In this document: positions 1-13,400 of the stretch, one piece after another
How the letters are laid out: each line of letters opens with the position of its first letter
How positions within the stretch are numbered: position 1 is the stretch's first letter
Origin: Curvularia sp. ZM96
Lineage: Eukaryota; Ascomycota; Dothideomycetes; Pleosporales; Pleosporaceae
Length of the DNA stretch: 64,000 nucleotides
Direction: 5' to 3'
Assembly: GCA_022457065.1 (NCBI GenBank)
Contig: JAJGBQ010000001.1
Coordinates: 4,340,001 to 4,404,000 of the forward strand
The notes under the pieces: model-generated
Told to the model about the DNA's origin: nothing
The model's input: the letters and a program-made list of their open reading frames with translations, nothing else
Database searches by the model: none
Position numbers and translations under genes: made by a program

Positions 1-721
1 GTGAATAGCTACCCATCATACTTAATCCAATCTAATTAATTCGACCCTAGGCTGTAGCAAAAGCATGCTCATCTGCGTCCTGTCTCCTACACCAACATAT
101 TCACCAACAACCAAAGCAAACCCCCACCTCCATTTCCCCTCCATACCCTATACCCCAACCCCCATGCGGGGAAACCGTTTTCCGCCAAGCACCTACTGCT
201 TATCACCCTATCAAGCAACGGCAACGCCTATCACCAAATGACATGCGCCAAGAACAGAATAGCGACTTGCATCCTTTCCCACCCCCACCGCTTGGCATGC
301 TTAACCGCGTTAAAACAGCCCGAGGTCCTTACTCTATACTCCTGCATACATGTAACATACGTGATGTACGTACATGTACCTATCTTACTACCCCGCCCCC
401 CGCCCCGTAGCTAGCCAACTCTTTGACTTGAAAAGGGCAAGGTTTCGCTTAAAGAGGCAGCTGCGAAGGGGGAATTGCGACATCGAGCTGCATGTAACCT
501 GGGAGAAAAACGTGTTTTGGAGCAGATATGGCGTGAAAATGGTGCTTATGTATTCCTAAATGCGAGAAGCAAGGAAGGGAGGAGAGGAGGGGGAAAAAGT
601 GGGTTAAATCCAAAGGTACAAAGATACAAAACCTATCTCTCTTTTCTGTAAACAATTACTTCCTCATGTCTCGCACGGCACCATACTACTAATTCCCATT
701 CCGCCCTACATCGCGTTCACA
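1..721. other. Intergenic left edge
   Basis: No supportable gene. The short open frames here have no recognisable protein features. The last few hundred bases should hold the promoter and 5' leader of the M28 peptidase gene that starts at 722. Confidence 0.6.
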
Positions 722-3137
722 ATGCCCTCCCCCACCCCCTTCCTCCATCTCCTCCTCCTACTCTCTCCTCTCCCCCTAACCCTCGCCTGCCAACGCGACT
801 GGGCCTCCCTCCACCATCGCATCACTCTGCACGCCCCCTTCAACAAACACGCTGCGCGCTCCGCCCCCGACTACCCCCCCCTGACCCCCACCGAGTCCCT
901 CCTCCTAAACTCCTTCGACTCGATCTCTCTCTTCATGGTCCAGCTACTACACGCACGGCGACCACCTGGGCAGCCACAACCGCTCCATGGCCGAGTGGAC
1001 GGCGCAGAAATGGGTGGCCGCGGGCTTCGACGACGTGCAGGTGGTCGAGTACCCAATTTGGTATACGTATCCGCAAAAGTCGCAGCTGAGGTTGTTGAGG
1101 GCGGATGGGAGCGTGCATGAGGCGAGGTTGGTCGAGGATGTGCTAGTTGAGGATGAGACGAGTGGGTATGAAGGGCTGATTCCGGCGTATCATGCCATGA
1201 GTGCGAGTGGAGATGTGACGGGCGAGTTTGTTTATGTGGGGTGAGTTGTAGTAGTCTCCTTTTTTCTTAGTTAAGTTCAAGGTTCTTGGTTGTTAGATTC
1301 GAGTGGTGTGGCTAATATCGATGGGTATGGCAGACATGGCACAAGAGCCGACTTCCAAGTCCTCAAGGATGCGGGTATTCAGCTCGAGGGAAAGATTGCG
1401 CTGGCAAATTACGGGGGGATTTACCGCGGGACAAAGGTTAAAAATGCCCAGGACAACGGAATGGCAGGGTGTGTGCTCTTTACCGATCCGCTTGACGACG
1501 GACAAGTTACTGTGGAAAACGGGTACAAGGCGTATCCAGGTCTGCCATTTCTCACCAACTGTTTTTCCAGGTTTGTGCTGATAACGGCTAGATGGTCCTG
1601 CTCGAAACCCCTCTTCAATCCAAAGAGGCAGTGTACGCTTCTCGTCACTTTACTCTGGCGATCCCACGACTGTCGGCTGGGCTTCTTCCTGGGACTCGCC
1701 TAGGGGAAACATTTCCTTGTACACTCCGTCCATTCCCTCGATTCCAATTAGCATGAAAGACGCACTTCCAATTCTTACTGCTCTCCAAGGCCATGGAGTG
1801 TCCGCCAAAGAAGCTAATCGTAGCGGGTGGACTGGCGGATTTAGCAACATTACGTATGACAGTGGTCCTGCACCTGGCGCCCAGCTGCACATGGATCATG
1901 TCATGGAGGGGAAAGTTGCACCAGTATGGGACGTCATCGGTATCATCAACGGGACCACGGACGAAGTCGTAGTGATAGGAAACCACCGCGACGCATGGGT
2001 CATTGGCGGTGCTGCGGACCCGAATTCCGGGAGTGCTGTTCTCATCGAACTAGCCAATGCATTTGGCAAGTTGTTGGCAAAGGGCTGGAAACCAAGGAGG
2101 ACAATGTACGTTGAAGCCGGATTCTACATCTGTCTTGACTAATAGATCCTTAGTATCCTTGGTAGCTGGGACGCAGAGGAATTCGGACTTCAGGGGTCAA
2201 CAGAGTGGGTCGAGTCACATTTGCCGTGGCTTACGACAAGTGTTGTTGCCTACCTCAACCTCGATATAGCGGTATCTGGTCCAAGAACTTCATTTTCTGG
2301 CAGTGGAGAGCTTCACACAATGGTCGTCGAGCAGATGAAGAAGGTTTTGTTTCCGGAAGGCTGGGGCGATTTCCCCACGCTCTATGACATGTGGCATAAC
2401 ACTACCGAGGGCGAGATTCCGCCATTGGGCAGTGGATCCGACTATGCCAGCTTCTACCAAAACGGTATCGCTTGTGTATGTTCAGTTGGCGTCTCTTGCC
2501 TGCTCTCTCATTAATGCATCTCCAGATTGACATTGGTTCCGACGGCGGCAAAACCGACCCCATCTACCACTACCACTCCAACTACGACTCGTACGCGTGG
2601 ATGACGCGGTTTGGCGACCCAGGCTTCAAGTTGCACAAGGCGATCGGGCAGTGGATGACACTGATCGCATACCACATAGCCGACGACGAGCTCATTCCCT
2701 GGGATCTACCCAACGCAGCGACGGTGCTTCAATCCTACCTCTCGGAGCTCAATGAAACAATCGCAGATTCCGAGTTGTCTAACCTGGACCTCTCGCCGCT
2801 CCAAGACGCAATTGCAGAGTTTGAGCACCAGGCCGAGCATATTGCACAGGTTGCACAGACGGCCGTGGCGTTTCAAGACAAAGTCATGCTGGGCGTGGTG
2901 AATGCAAAGTATAGGGATTTCTCGAGGGGCTTTGCGTCTTCAGGAGGGCTGCCGGGACGAGAGACGTTCAAGAATGTGATTAGCGCGCCTGGCATTGATA
3001 ATGGCTATGGGGCGGATGTCTTTCCGGCCGTTACAGATAGCGTGAATAAAAAGGATGAGGAGGCGGCCAAGGAGTGGATCTTGAAGAGCGCGCGGGCTGT
3101 ATTGAGGTCTGCGGAGATTCTGAGGGTGGGGAATTGA
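722..3137 (+). CDS. Secreted M28 metallopeptidase, glutamate carboxypeptidase II-like, with apparent frameshift
   Basis: Zinc exopeptidase of family M28B (NAALADase / transferrin-receptor-like), expected to trim C-terminal residues from peptides in the secretory or vacuolar lumen. The modelled exons are 722-1240, 1334-1539, 1592-2105, 2154-2475 and 2526-3137, about 723 residues once the frameshift is allowed for; human GCPII has 750. A hydrophobic Leu-rich signal peptide fills residues 1-22. The metal-site motifs are all visible: NHRDAW, GGAADPNSG, WDAEEFG, GSDYASFYQ and YHYHSNYD. The C-terminal part resembles the TfR dimerisation domain. The frame changes by one base near 931-937 with no possible intron: the upstream frame gives NSFDSISL and the next frame gives WSSYYTHG, which are adjacent in the family. 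This is either a one-base insertion in the genome (making it a pseudogene) or a sequencing error. The rest of the frame is clean, which favours a recent event or an error. Confidence 0.85.
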
Positions 3138-4124
3138 AGCGTGGTATGACCCTGATGAAAGGGTATCGGAATATGGGTGTGCTCATGGGCAAGCAGAGTA
3201 CACACTCTGAAAGCATATAATCCCTTCTCAGAAAGAACTGCATGATGAAACCAACCTTCTTTTTTAATTCCTGTCGGTCGACTAGAAAGGCAGACGCTTT
3301 TGACTCAAACATAGACGTTGTAGCATAGACGCCATTGCACAAAAGACTAGACGCATCCGTAGTGGAACGCGAGAACTGTGGTTCCGTCTCTTGACATGCT
3401 GTGATCCCACCAATTTCCGTCGACGTCACACTTACCCGCTACCTGTTATCCCTGCCATGCTTCTTCCCGCTCCCACACAAATGTCAGAGACGCACGCCCG
3501 CCAGCCACCCCGTGCAGCCGCGTCCGAGACGAGGGGGAAAAAAGGAAAGTGACAAGGCTGGCACATTGTCAAAGACTGTGCAAATGTAATCGAATTTGCA
3601 TATGCGCATTGCCCAGAAGGATTGATTCTTTTGATCTCCACCCAGCGATGCAGTGTCCGGGCGCTAGGCCAAAGGTGGACTCGTATGACGGGAAAGCAAG
3701 GGTAGAAGCGTGTTCCAAGGCAGGGCGTGGCGTCAAGATAGCACACCCACCGTCGTCAACGGCTACGTCATTGTGCTTTGCATGAGCCAAGGGGGAGCTG
3801 CGGTTTAAGGGAGACAAGAACAGAAAAGAGGGAGGGGGCGCGGAGGCTGGTGTGAGACTTGAAAGTGTGGTGCCCTTTTAAAGCTGCATTTCAGCCACCC
3901 TTCTTCTTTCGTGTGTTGCGACTGGTTTTTGTCTGCTCTACAAACCTCATTTGGATATACAGTGTTTCGTCTCTAGGTTCGATATTCGGGTACGTACCGT
4001 ATGCCGGGAAAGCGGATAGTCGCCAGTCATCGAAACGGTCGCTTATTTAAACCTCAGCTACAGTATTGCCGACTAGACGCAACGAAGAACCAAGCAACGG
4101 TGACGACAACGGACGATCGCAATC
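3138..4124. other. Intergenic spacer
   Basis: No gene supported. It holds the 3' end of the peptidase transcript and the promoter and leader of the BTB gene. No repeat or RNA gene was recognised. Confidence 0.6.
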
Positions 4125-5131
4125 ATGTCTGGTGCTCAGGATAAGCCGCTCAATGAGTACGTTGTTGTAGTCGTAAGAGTTGCGCAGAGGGCAGCTTCTA
4201 ACCAACCTCTCGCAGGCTCCTCTCCCGCTCCATGGTAGACATTTACGTCGGCCCCGAGAACACGCACTGGATCCTACACGAAAAGCTCCTTTGCCACCAC
4301 TCGCCCTTCTTCCGCAAGGTCTTCTACTCCAAGTCGTCGACGTCGTCGCGCACGCAGTCGTTTGGCCTGCCTGAAGAAGAGGACCTTCCATTCAAGACGT
4401 TTGTAGGATGGCTTTACTCGTCCAGCCTGCCTGTGCCACGGGAAGAGGCTGATCTCGGCACGGCTTTCGACCTGTACCTGATGGCCGAGAAGTTTGAGAT
4501 TCCTGCGCTCATCTCGGACGTGCTGCAGGTGGTGCGCGAGTGGTACAAATACAGCGATACCTATCCTGGTCTGCGACGCGTGCAGTACATCTACGCCAAC
4601 ACAGAGGAAGGCAGTCCTATGCGACACATGCTTGTGCACGCCGTTGCGCGCATGATGGTTGTTTCCAACACAGGGATCCCGGCGCACTGGGACAAGGCGC
4701 TGCGCAAGAACGGACAGCTGGCAGTTGACATTATTCGCGCCATCCAGGACTGGCGGTTGGACGAGGAGATTGTGCCTGATGCGCGCGAAGAGCCTGCTGA
4801 GGCCGAAGATCTCATTGATGTCGAGGGCGAGACGAGCAAGTTGGATGAACAGGCTGAGAAGGAGATTGATCCCGAGCTTGCTGACCGCGATGAAGCGTCC
4901 GCTTCTGCTGGCTCGTCGGCAGCGTCGGCGGCCGCGCCAGAGGATGAGGCAGACGACTCGGAAGATACAGTTGTCGAGTCTCCAGTTGATGAGGTCAAGA
5001 AGACACAGGGTACCAAGGACAAGAAGGACGTTGGTGGTGAGGTCAGGAACAAGGTTTCGGGCCTGGAAAAGGAGTTTGGCAAGTTCAGTGTGAATGAGAT
5101 GGGCAACGACTACGGTACTCTGAAGGCGTAG
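4125..5131 (+). CDS. BTB/POZ domain protein
   Basis: Two exons, 4125-4156 and 4216-5131, with a 59-nt intron (GTACGT..CAG). The product has about 315 residues. The short first exon reads MSGAQDKPLNE and joins in frame to LLSRSMVDIYVG. A fungal BTB/POZ fold covers roughly residues 15-120: a VDIYVGPENTHWILHEKLL strand-helix start, then HHSPFFRKVF, then FVGWLYSSSLP. After a helical middle part, the C-terminal third is acidic and low complexity (EDEADDSEDT) and probably disordered. BTB domains mediate dimerisation and often serve as Cul3 ubiquitin-ligase adaptors, but nothing here shows the partner. An internal ATG at 4232 would also give a BTB protein. I prefer the spliced start because the splice sites are good and the N-terminus matches the usual form of such proteins. 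Confidence 0.85.
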
Positions 5132-8100
5132 GATGTGCGAGCGGTAATGTGTAGGCAGGGTGATTGAGTATTTCTTCGTTCCTTCTCTTTCTATCAGTTT
5201 CGCATCGACATGGATACTGTCGCGTAGGGAAGGAAGGATGGCCCAAAAAGGGAGGAGCAGTGGTACATGGTTCCTCGGCGTTTTCGCTTGTTATTCTTTT
5301 CATATTTTTTTTTCATGATAGCACATGTAATGATGGCTTTTCTCTTCTGCTCTCGGCTCAATTTGTTCAGCATTAGTATATTTCTGTCACTGCCTATCTT
5401 TATTCATTCGCTGGAACCGAGTCAGGATTCTGTAAGCAGCCAAGGAGAAATTGAGCGTAGCACAAGGTATATGTATGTACAAAATTGTATTGCCTAATTG
5501 ATTACATACTTCATCTTGGTCTAGGTTGCAAGTTGTGCTGTGATGTCGAGTACAGTGGAAAGATTGTCGCGAAGTTTTACCTTATGCCAGATCGCACATT
5601 TGTCCTCCCTTCCAGAAGGGAGCGCATTGAACATGATTATTTCAGGGAAAGGAGCAAAGCTATTTTTATTGGTGTGCAAGGGGTCAGTCACCACGACATG
5701 AGAACCCCTGAATCTCCGGGTTGGTGACGAGTCATCTATTCCAGGTGCATAGATGTTTGACAGATGATAATTGTGCTTACCTATGACTGTTCCCAGATAA
5801 TAGCAGGAACAATAGGTAAGATGTTTGCATATTCGTTTCCTATGGTCGGCAATCGGAGGAGCCGTCTTACCTCGATACAGTTTCCGGCACAAAGCGGAAA
5901 GCTAGTCGGAACAGAGTGCGATAGACGAACCTACGAAGCTTGTGCAGGTCGGATGCCATGACGCTAAGTATAGACTCGGAACTTTGGATTAGCATGGATG
6001 AAAAGGGATGGACGGATTGGGACGAGCGCGTGTTGCTGCTGTGAAAAAGGGGTGTGATGACGTGATGGCATGTACAGAGACATGGGCAGTATTTGATATG
6101 TTGAGGCTGATGTTTCAATGCTCTCTTCCTGAATCGTTCCTCGTCTTCCCCGCTTGGACTCGGCAACCATGGCCGCGGGTGGTGCAGGCGATCTGCAGTG
6201 TACTGGTACCAAGGGCTAGCGCTCTGACCATTGAGACATGGCCAAGTCAGGGTCTCGGAAGCACAGTTTGGTTGTGCAACGGTTCTATTGAGAACGGTCC
6301 CAAGTGACGAATGAAAAGAGAGGCGCTGCGCCGGTAGCCTCAGAAGAGGGCTAATCGTATGAATCCGGGACATAATTACGGCCTGACCGTGAAGCTATTG
6401 GCGATCAGTGAAGACGCGCGTGTAGAGTTTGCGGGCGACGTACGCAAACTTTGGTGATTCGCTGCCCTTTGTTCCCTCTTGTCGGATCAGTGGAGCTAGT
6501 GGAGCAAGGTGCGTGGCAGATGAATGGTGTATGTGAGAGATGGTGAAGATGGAGTATTGGTGCAACGGCAGTGAAGACGTTTGGAGAGAAGAGGGAAACG
6601 TGGGACGGCAGGTGCAGGCGGAGTGAGTGCCGAGTGTAGAAGGTGGTACAGGAGGCGAGCTGTAGGTAGAAGGCGTCGGTAGAGGCAGCTAGGCGTTGTT
6701 TGCACCTTGCATGTTTGGCCCATGGGAGCAGAATCATTCGCATTTCGGATGCTTCATGTTGAGCGCCTAGCGATGCCGGACCGAGATCCGGGACGGGCTG
6801 AGAGCGTTTGGACGGGCGCCAAGGGCATCAAATTGAGACCACGAGCAAGTTGGCGGTGGTTCCCAAGCGTGAGGTATTGGTACGCGAGCTAGAGGGCGCC
6901 ATTCGCAGCCATTAAGTTGAGTGCCGGAAAGAGAAGGCTTGTCGATCCTTTGCTGCATTGGGGGCTAGGCGTGGCACAGCCTTATCTTATCCCAGGTTCT
7001 GGGTTGGGTGCGGCAGAGTCGCCAGACCCACCGGTTCCAGTCCGAGGCGGCGATGGAATGGCAACTTTGCCATTGAGCTGACCCGACGCGGTAGGGAGTG
7101 TCCAATGGTGCAGCAGACGGGCACAAGCGAAAGTAGAGGGCGAGTGATAGTCAAACGGGCGCATGTGACGAGCGAGGATGGAGAGGGTGGTAAGATGAGT
7201 GGTTGTTATGCACGTGCTGGAAAGGGAAATCGCCAACGACATGGCCAGGGGAGTTTAAGCTTCGAACGACAAACATGGCAGGCCGCACAGGCGAGCATGA
7301 ATGTCAGTAATGTCAGTAAGCGTGGTCGGCGAGAAAGAAAATCACAGTCGAGGGGAGCACGGGCTCAACAAAGCATGGCTGGGGGAGATATAGACATGGC
7401 GTGTCTAAAGGGCCGAACCCCGGAGAGCAGGCGATGGGCGTGTACACGGTACCAGGGACGTATTCGTAGGCAGATGGTGTCTTGGGCGGAGACGAGAGGT
7501 GGTTCGGAGGAATGTCGAGTTGGCGACGTGGTTGGCTGGGAAGAGACGACGGGGCGGTCTGTGGGAGCCGTCGTGGCAGAAAAAAGAGGGTTGGATGTTT
7601 CAGGCCATGTTTCGCTGGCAGGTCCCGTGACGGGCTAGGAGCTTGAGGCTCCGGGAGCAAGAGATGAGTCACGAGGGCGCGCCTGAAGCAGCGGCGAAGT
7701 CTTGTTTGCAGCCGACAGGGCATGGCAGGGAATAGCATGGCATGGTGAGCAGGATAGATATATGGGAACGCACACAGGCGCCGGCGCAGCGACGGGCACA
7801 GCACAGGCACAGGCACAGCACAGGCAGCTCGCAATGTCAGCCACGTGTGAAAGGGCTAGCGGACCCTGGGGCGCGGCCAGGGGGGGCGCAAGACAAATAA
7901 AGAAGAGCGACGATTAGCTGAAACGCGCGCCCCATGAACCATGAGCCTGGCCAATTAGCCCGGCCGCATTGGGCAGCGTCAAACCGCTGATGCGCCGGCG
8001 TGAAACACAGGCAAGGCTCGCCAGGCCCCGGCGGCCAGCCAAGTATTGGCAATGGAGCCATGCGCCCGTTGCGCTGTCAGCCCGCGAGTGGCACGGAGCT

Positions 8101-8890
8101 GGGTGGTGCTGACATGAGGAAAGAGCGATGGGCGAGGGCGGAAGGCGCGATGGAGAAGGAGGAAGGCGCGATGAGGGAGGCAAAGACAGAGAGGGAAGGA
8201 ACGACCGCGATTACAAACAACACCACCGCACAAGACCGCCGCTGCAGTATTGAGCGGCGGCAGGCTTTTCGCAGGCCGTGTATGCGAAACAGTGGTTGGA
8301 CGCCACATCTGCTCGCCCCAAGGCGGGCACACGCACTCGCTGCACACGCTCTCCCCACCCCAGCCCGCGCTACCCATCGACACGGCCCTGGCTGCTCGCG
8401 CTCCCCGGCCTGTCTATCTCTCGACTGCGCTGCTAGGCCCCGGTCACCACATGCCTGCCATCCACGTCCAGTCCACCACCAGCCTGTCTCGTCGCCTACA
8501 TAGACGCTGCTAGCACGCTATCCGTGCCCGCCATTTTTATCCTGATCCCACCCCCCTCTGCTCCCGCCGCACGCCAGATAACTGCGCCCTCTCGCCGCCG
8601 CCTGTCGCGCGCTGCTGAGGCTGTCCTTCTCTTGTGCCCCAACCCACCCGCCCTCGCTCTGCAACTTTGCGCGCCGGCCACTCGTCCGCCGCCGACCTGC
8701 CCCGCTCCGGTAGTCTGCTTCTGCCACCACCCCCGGCGCCCGTGCTGCACCAGCCTCTAACCTGCCCCGGCTGCGCACATCCTTCGACACTTGGTGTAGC
8801 GGACTTCCTACAAGACCCTGCCATACTCACCCTCCTACAATCTTTCAGCCCCTCCCCATTGCTTTCTCACACCGGCGCCCACACGCGACC
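5132..8890. other. Long gene-free spacer (3.8 kb)
   Basis: No supportable coding gene. Open frames of up to about 226 codons (for example 6958-7638, plus) have low-complexity Arg/Gly-rich composition and look like chance. The last 400 bases are pyrimidine-rich on the plus strand, as fungal promoters often are, and lead into the gene at 8891. A short GGCACA-rich tract lies at about 7795-7827. A tRNA-like patch near 6190-6260 (minus strand) was examined and rejected. Confidence 0.55.
7795..7827. repeat. Short GGCACA/GCACA imperfect tandem tract
   Basis: About 33 bases made of alternating GCACA and GGCACA units in non-coding DNA. It looks like a simple microsatellite with no visible function. 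Confidence 0.6.
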
Positions 8891-10427
8891 ATGACCACCG
8901 TTGTCGCCAATCCCCCGGCCCCTGCCCAGCATGCCGCACCCGGCCCCGTCGACCCAGCGCCCGCCTCGAGGACATATGCTCCCATTGCGCCCTCGACCTC
9001 GACCTCGACTTCTTCTCCCCACCAGCTGACGCCTACCTCTCGCTCCTCCAAACTGCCCACTCAGGACAACAATGCTTCACCTACCTCCAGTCCAGGTGCA
9101 CAGCACAGAGCAGAGGCAAAGCGCTCCCCTCTTTCGTACGTCGTTTAGTCTTTCCTCAAGATCCTCCACTTCTTCCTCTTCTTCTTCTGCCTCTCCATCA
9201 TGCCGCCCTCCCTCGGCGTCCTCGCCAACCTCCACCTCCATGTCCCCTCCTCACAGAGACATCATGTCACTTATGGCTTCTAACCGCCCTTCCTCGCGCA
9301 GATCCCGCGGCCCCCAACCTCCCAAGATAGTCGTCAAGAAAGAGCCTTCGTCGCCAGACATGCCCACCACCACCACAAGGCACCGCCCCCAGCGCCTCAA
9401 CCTCTCCAACCACAACATTGTCCACTCGTCGGGCGCCCTCACAGCACGCCCCTCAGGCCAGGGCTCAGCAAACCTGCACGATGTCGGTCTGGCCTGCCTT
9501 TCGCCTGGCTTCCACACCCAAGATCCTACCATGCGTGAGCAGCTCCAGCGAAGCTTGGACGTAAGAGAGCGCCAGAGGCAGATTATCGAGGCTCGCCAGA
9601 AGCAGGGCAAGGGTGGACCCGCCGACGCAGACGAGCCCCGTCCAGGAACGGAAATTGGTGCCTTTGGACGCACAATCAAGACTCCCCAGACGTCTCGCCG
9701 CAAGGGACCCCCGCCAGCCCTGTCCATTGCTCCTCCTTCCCACCAGTCGTTTGCCAACGATCGTGTGATCCAGTCGGCCCCCCTCAACCAAACCTTTACT
9801 GGTCTGCGCAGCAACGCTCCCTCGTCAAGGCACGGAGCCAATGCTCCATCCAACCTGTCCCAGTCTTCGCACATCCACCACGTTCCGGCCCAGCAGACCA
9901 GCAACCGGTTACCACCCATCTCGGATGTCTTCCCGGAGCCTCTCGGAACATCAAGAAATGCCTACCACAACGGCAGCCCTGGCCACTCATCGCACTCCAA
10001 CGCGCAGCCTCCAGTGCCATCTCCTAGCTTCCCACCCCCACAGTTCACTCAGCCTCCGCCAACATCAAGGCCTCGTGAGTACAAGTCGGCCGAGGAGGCC
10101 GTTCAGCAAATGGCAGGTGGCCGCGAAGATCTCTTGCCCCGATTGGTCCACTACGGGGGCCACCAACCACCGACCCCCCCATCGCCAATGCCCAATAAGA
10201 ACGCCTCGTCAGCACACCACGTCCGTCCAGAGTCGCAGCGCAGCTCTAGCTCCCGGAGACGTGGCCGCGACGAGTATGAGCAAGACAACGGCACGCCTCC
10301 ACTGGGCCGTCAACAGCCTCGTCTTGGCCCCTTCGGCGCTGGCCGTGACTCACCAGAAACACAGCTGAGGAAGAAAGAAGAATTCATTGGCCTATGTGCA
10401 AGAGCTTGGGATCTGTTTCACTCGTAA
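8891..10427 (+). CDS. Disordered Ser/Pro-rich fungal protein of unknown function
   Basis: Two exons, 8891-9135 and 9257-10427, with a 121-nt intron (GTACGT..CACAG) that joins SPLS to DIMSLM in frame. The product has about 471 residues. Composition is dominated by Ser, Pro, Gln and His, so most of it is probably disordered. Two segments stand out as structured: a charged helix around TMREQLQRSLDVRERQRQ, and the C-terminal helix KKEEFIGLCARAWDLFHS, which looks conserved in style. Basic patches (SSRRRGRDE, SRRSRGPQPPKIVVKKE) could fit a nuclear protein. I do not recognise the family. The gene sits alone between 3.8 kb and 6.0 kb of gene-free DNA, an arrangement often seen for regulators with large upstream regions. 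A regulatory role is inference only. Confidence 0.75.
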
Positions 10428-13400
10428 TGTTTGTTTCCGCCACATTCGCCAATGTTTTCTTCTTTTTTTACTTGCTATTTACTGCAATCTCTCCTTATCT
10501 CATCATGGCGCATATTGGTGTTCATCATGTCCGTAGTGCACCACCCTCGCTTCGTTTACTTGGTTCTATTTCAACACACCTGCCAGGTGTTGTTTATTAC
10601 ACCCTTCTACTCGGCATTATTTTTTAGGATTCGTGCGCCATCATTTCATACGTTTTATTGTGACAGCGCCAGCGGTCTTATTTTTGGGCACGCCAGGGTT
10701 ATATCCCCCCAAACACACGCAACCATTTTATTTCCCATGTCCGATTTCCTTGTACCATTTAGGTCCACCGGCCCCTGGTCTCGTTTTTCCTGGGTTATGC
10801 TTCACATGAGCTTGAATGAGAGAAAGAGACGGACAACAACAATCTTTCACGTGGGCTGATAGAGGGGGCCACACCGGGTCTTGAAACATACAATGTCTCA
10901 GGCCTCGGTTGTCCTTCTCTCTTCAACCTTTTTTTTTCTAGCCCCCTCCTTCCTTCTTCGGAGAGAGTCGGCCGGCGGGACTTCTTTTTACTACCCCGCC
11001 TTTTTATTTTCCTTGGTTTTCTCATCTCTTAACTACGATCATGGATGGTTTGGAAAGTGATACCTTTTTTCGGCAAGGGGGAAAAGTCGGGTCGGACGGT
11101 TAATCTAGTCGGAGGGAGGGTGCAGAAAGTGTGTGAGAGAGAAAGCGTGATTTTCAAAGGGTCAAATTTTCGCGCGGGACAAGACAGAAGGTTCCTACTA
11201 GAGAGGCATGTAGACGCTTACATTGGGTGACGTCTGATTGTCTTTGGAGTTTCAAGCTACTAGTACTACAACGTAAATTGGAAATCTTGTTCATCGTTCA
11301 AAAGATTGGTCATTTTACTTGTCAAAAGACTATTTGGTGATGTCATGTATTGTTCCATTTGTTAATATCCTTATCACCTTTTTTTACCCAACGTCCCGCT
11401 GTTTCGCCATGATAACACAGTGTAGAACCTTAACCGGTTAAAATGGGCATCTTTTTTTCCGGACTACAAAACTATACCCATACATCCATACAAACAACCC
11501 GCCGCTTGGTAAAAAAACCCTTACATGCATATACTCTATCTACTCCGCCCACCGGGACCGCGGGATAAACTTTAGATTAACCTACGCATGATCTATAGTT
11601 ATCGAGGCAAGAAACGAAGTTTTGGGTGGAGAAGGGGGGGCGGGATGGGACGGCCTCGGTGAGTATATGTTTTAAAGAAAGCTACCAAGTGGATGAGTGA
11701 GAGTAATATGTACATGTGAAGACCCTGTATACTGTAACGGACGCGGTGCTAGGGCGGACCGAGTTATGGGGACCGAGTGAGTAGGTTGGGTTGGGTTGGG
11801 CAGGGCAGAGGGTGGGGGACGGCATGATGCCATGTACATTTGTGATGTATGTATGTATTTGGAATGGGTAAGGAGAGATGGTCAAGGAGGAGCAGAGGGG
11901 GAGAAGGTTTGGTGGTTGGATGCTTGTTGTTCACGATCAATGAGGAGAGGGAGAGACGGAAGGAGATACTAAGCGTATCTTAGCTATCCTTCTCAGACAG
12001 CCCATGTGGTATGTCATCTGTATAGAATACTCCCTCCTCTACCACTTTTTTTCTCTCTTAGATAAAAATCCATCATCCAGTACGGAGAAGCGATCAGTAT
12101 ACCATATTTGTTCTTTTTCGGGTTTCTTTCTTTTTCCCGCCGCCAAGTCGCTCTCTCGCACCTTCCCTATTCATTCATTCACCCATTCCTTTCCTTCTCT
12201 CTCTTCCTTCCCGCCCTCATTACCGCTCCCCTCTCTATATCGCGCCATCCTCCTCCCTTCATCACCGCCCCTCCACCGTCCGCCCCGCTCCACATCCACC
12301 CACATCCATGCGTCACCCTCCATCTGTCCATGCCCCCGTGTTCGTGTCCGTGTCTGACGCCACCCCGGTCTGTTTCGAAACACGGTCAACACACGGACCA
12401 CAATCTGCCCCTTCTTGACGTGAAACAAAAGTAGACATACGTGCGTAGCCAGGGGTGCTGTCGTTTGTTCAATTTCACAAGGGATCAACAGGCGAGATGA
12501 AGGGGGATGTGATGCGAGGTGCGAGATGGCTGCGAGATGAAGGAGGAGGTGTGGGGGAAGGATTTGCGCAGGGAACGAGGCACGGAGATGGGGGGAGAGT
12601 TGGGTAAGCGAGCGGTGGGGATGGAGATGGTTGTGTAGAGTGTTTGGAAGTGAGGAAAGCGGGTGTGAGGGTATAGTATGGTGGTGTAGAGAGGTGGATC
12701 AGGAGGGCGTATGCTAGGTAAAGGTCGCGTATGTGGAACTACCATGCAAATTCCACTCTATGCATCTACATTCCCTGTCAACTTCTTTTTCTTTCTCACC
12801 CGAACGCGGCTTCCGCTGACTGCAAGAGAAATTCCACCAACAGAAAGGAAACAAACATGAGAGAGAGAGAGAGGACCCGCGTAAATTCGGCCCGGACCGA
12901 GTCAACGGCTATCTCGAATTTTGTGGCGGTTTGTTCAAGATGTTAGCGCATGGTAAAAGCACAATCTCTTTTCCCGTGGCGTGATACTGGCTTACATGCA
13001 AAATATCCAACTAGCATAAAAGTACACTAAGACTACTACGCGTGTACTTGTGATTTACCTGCCTATTCAGACAACTCGCCCTCAATCGAGGCACCGCGGA
13101 TACCATGGAGATCAGACTAACTTATCTTGTATTGTCATCTCTGAATGCATTCGCCCCTTTTACATTGGATGTCCGCGGATACTGCATTTGATGTGAAGAG
13201 ATCGACAGTCCGTGTTGGACCTTGCCTTGTGCACATCATTGGTTCGATAGTGTACATGGCTGGGGAAGTTCGGCGACATGGTGTTGTGGTGCTTGTGGTA
13301 GCGCCGAGGTGGGCATACATAAAATGGGATAGAGGGGGATGGATGTAAGAGTTGGATGACTAAAGAGGGTCTTAGTATTGCGTAAGATCGACACGATGAC

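Noticed and set aside
1241..1333. Acceptor at 1293-1295 (TTAG) for the first peptidase intron
   Set aside because: That join leads to an early stop, while the acceptor ending at 1333 gives FVYVGHGTRADFQ, which fits the family.
6190..6260. tRNA-like patch on the minus strand (CAATGGTCAGAGC resembles a D arm)
   Set aside because: I could not build a paired acceptor stem, anticodon stem or a proper GTTCRA T loop. At best it is a decayed tRNA relic.
5867..6373. 168-codon open frame, minus strand
   Set aside because: No recognisable composition, domain or family resemblance; probably chance.
6958..7638. 226-codon open frame, plus strand
   Set aside because: Arg/Gly-rich low-complexity translation, no recognisable motif, GC-rich region where stops are rare by chance, and no splice partners.
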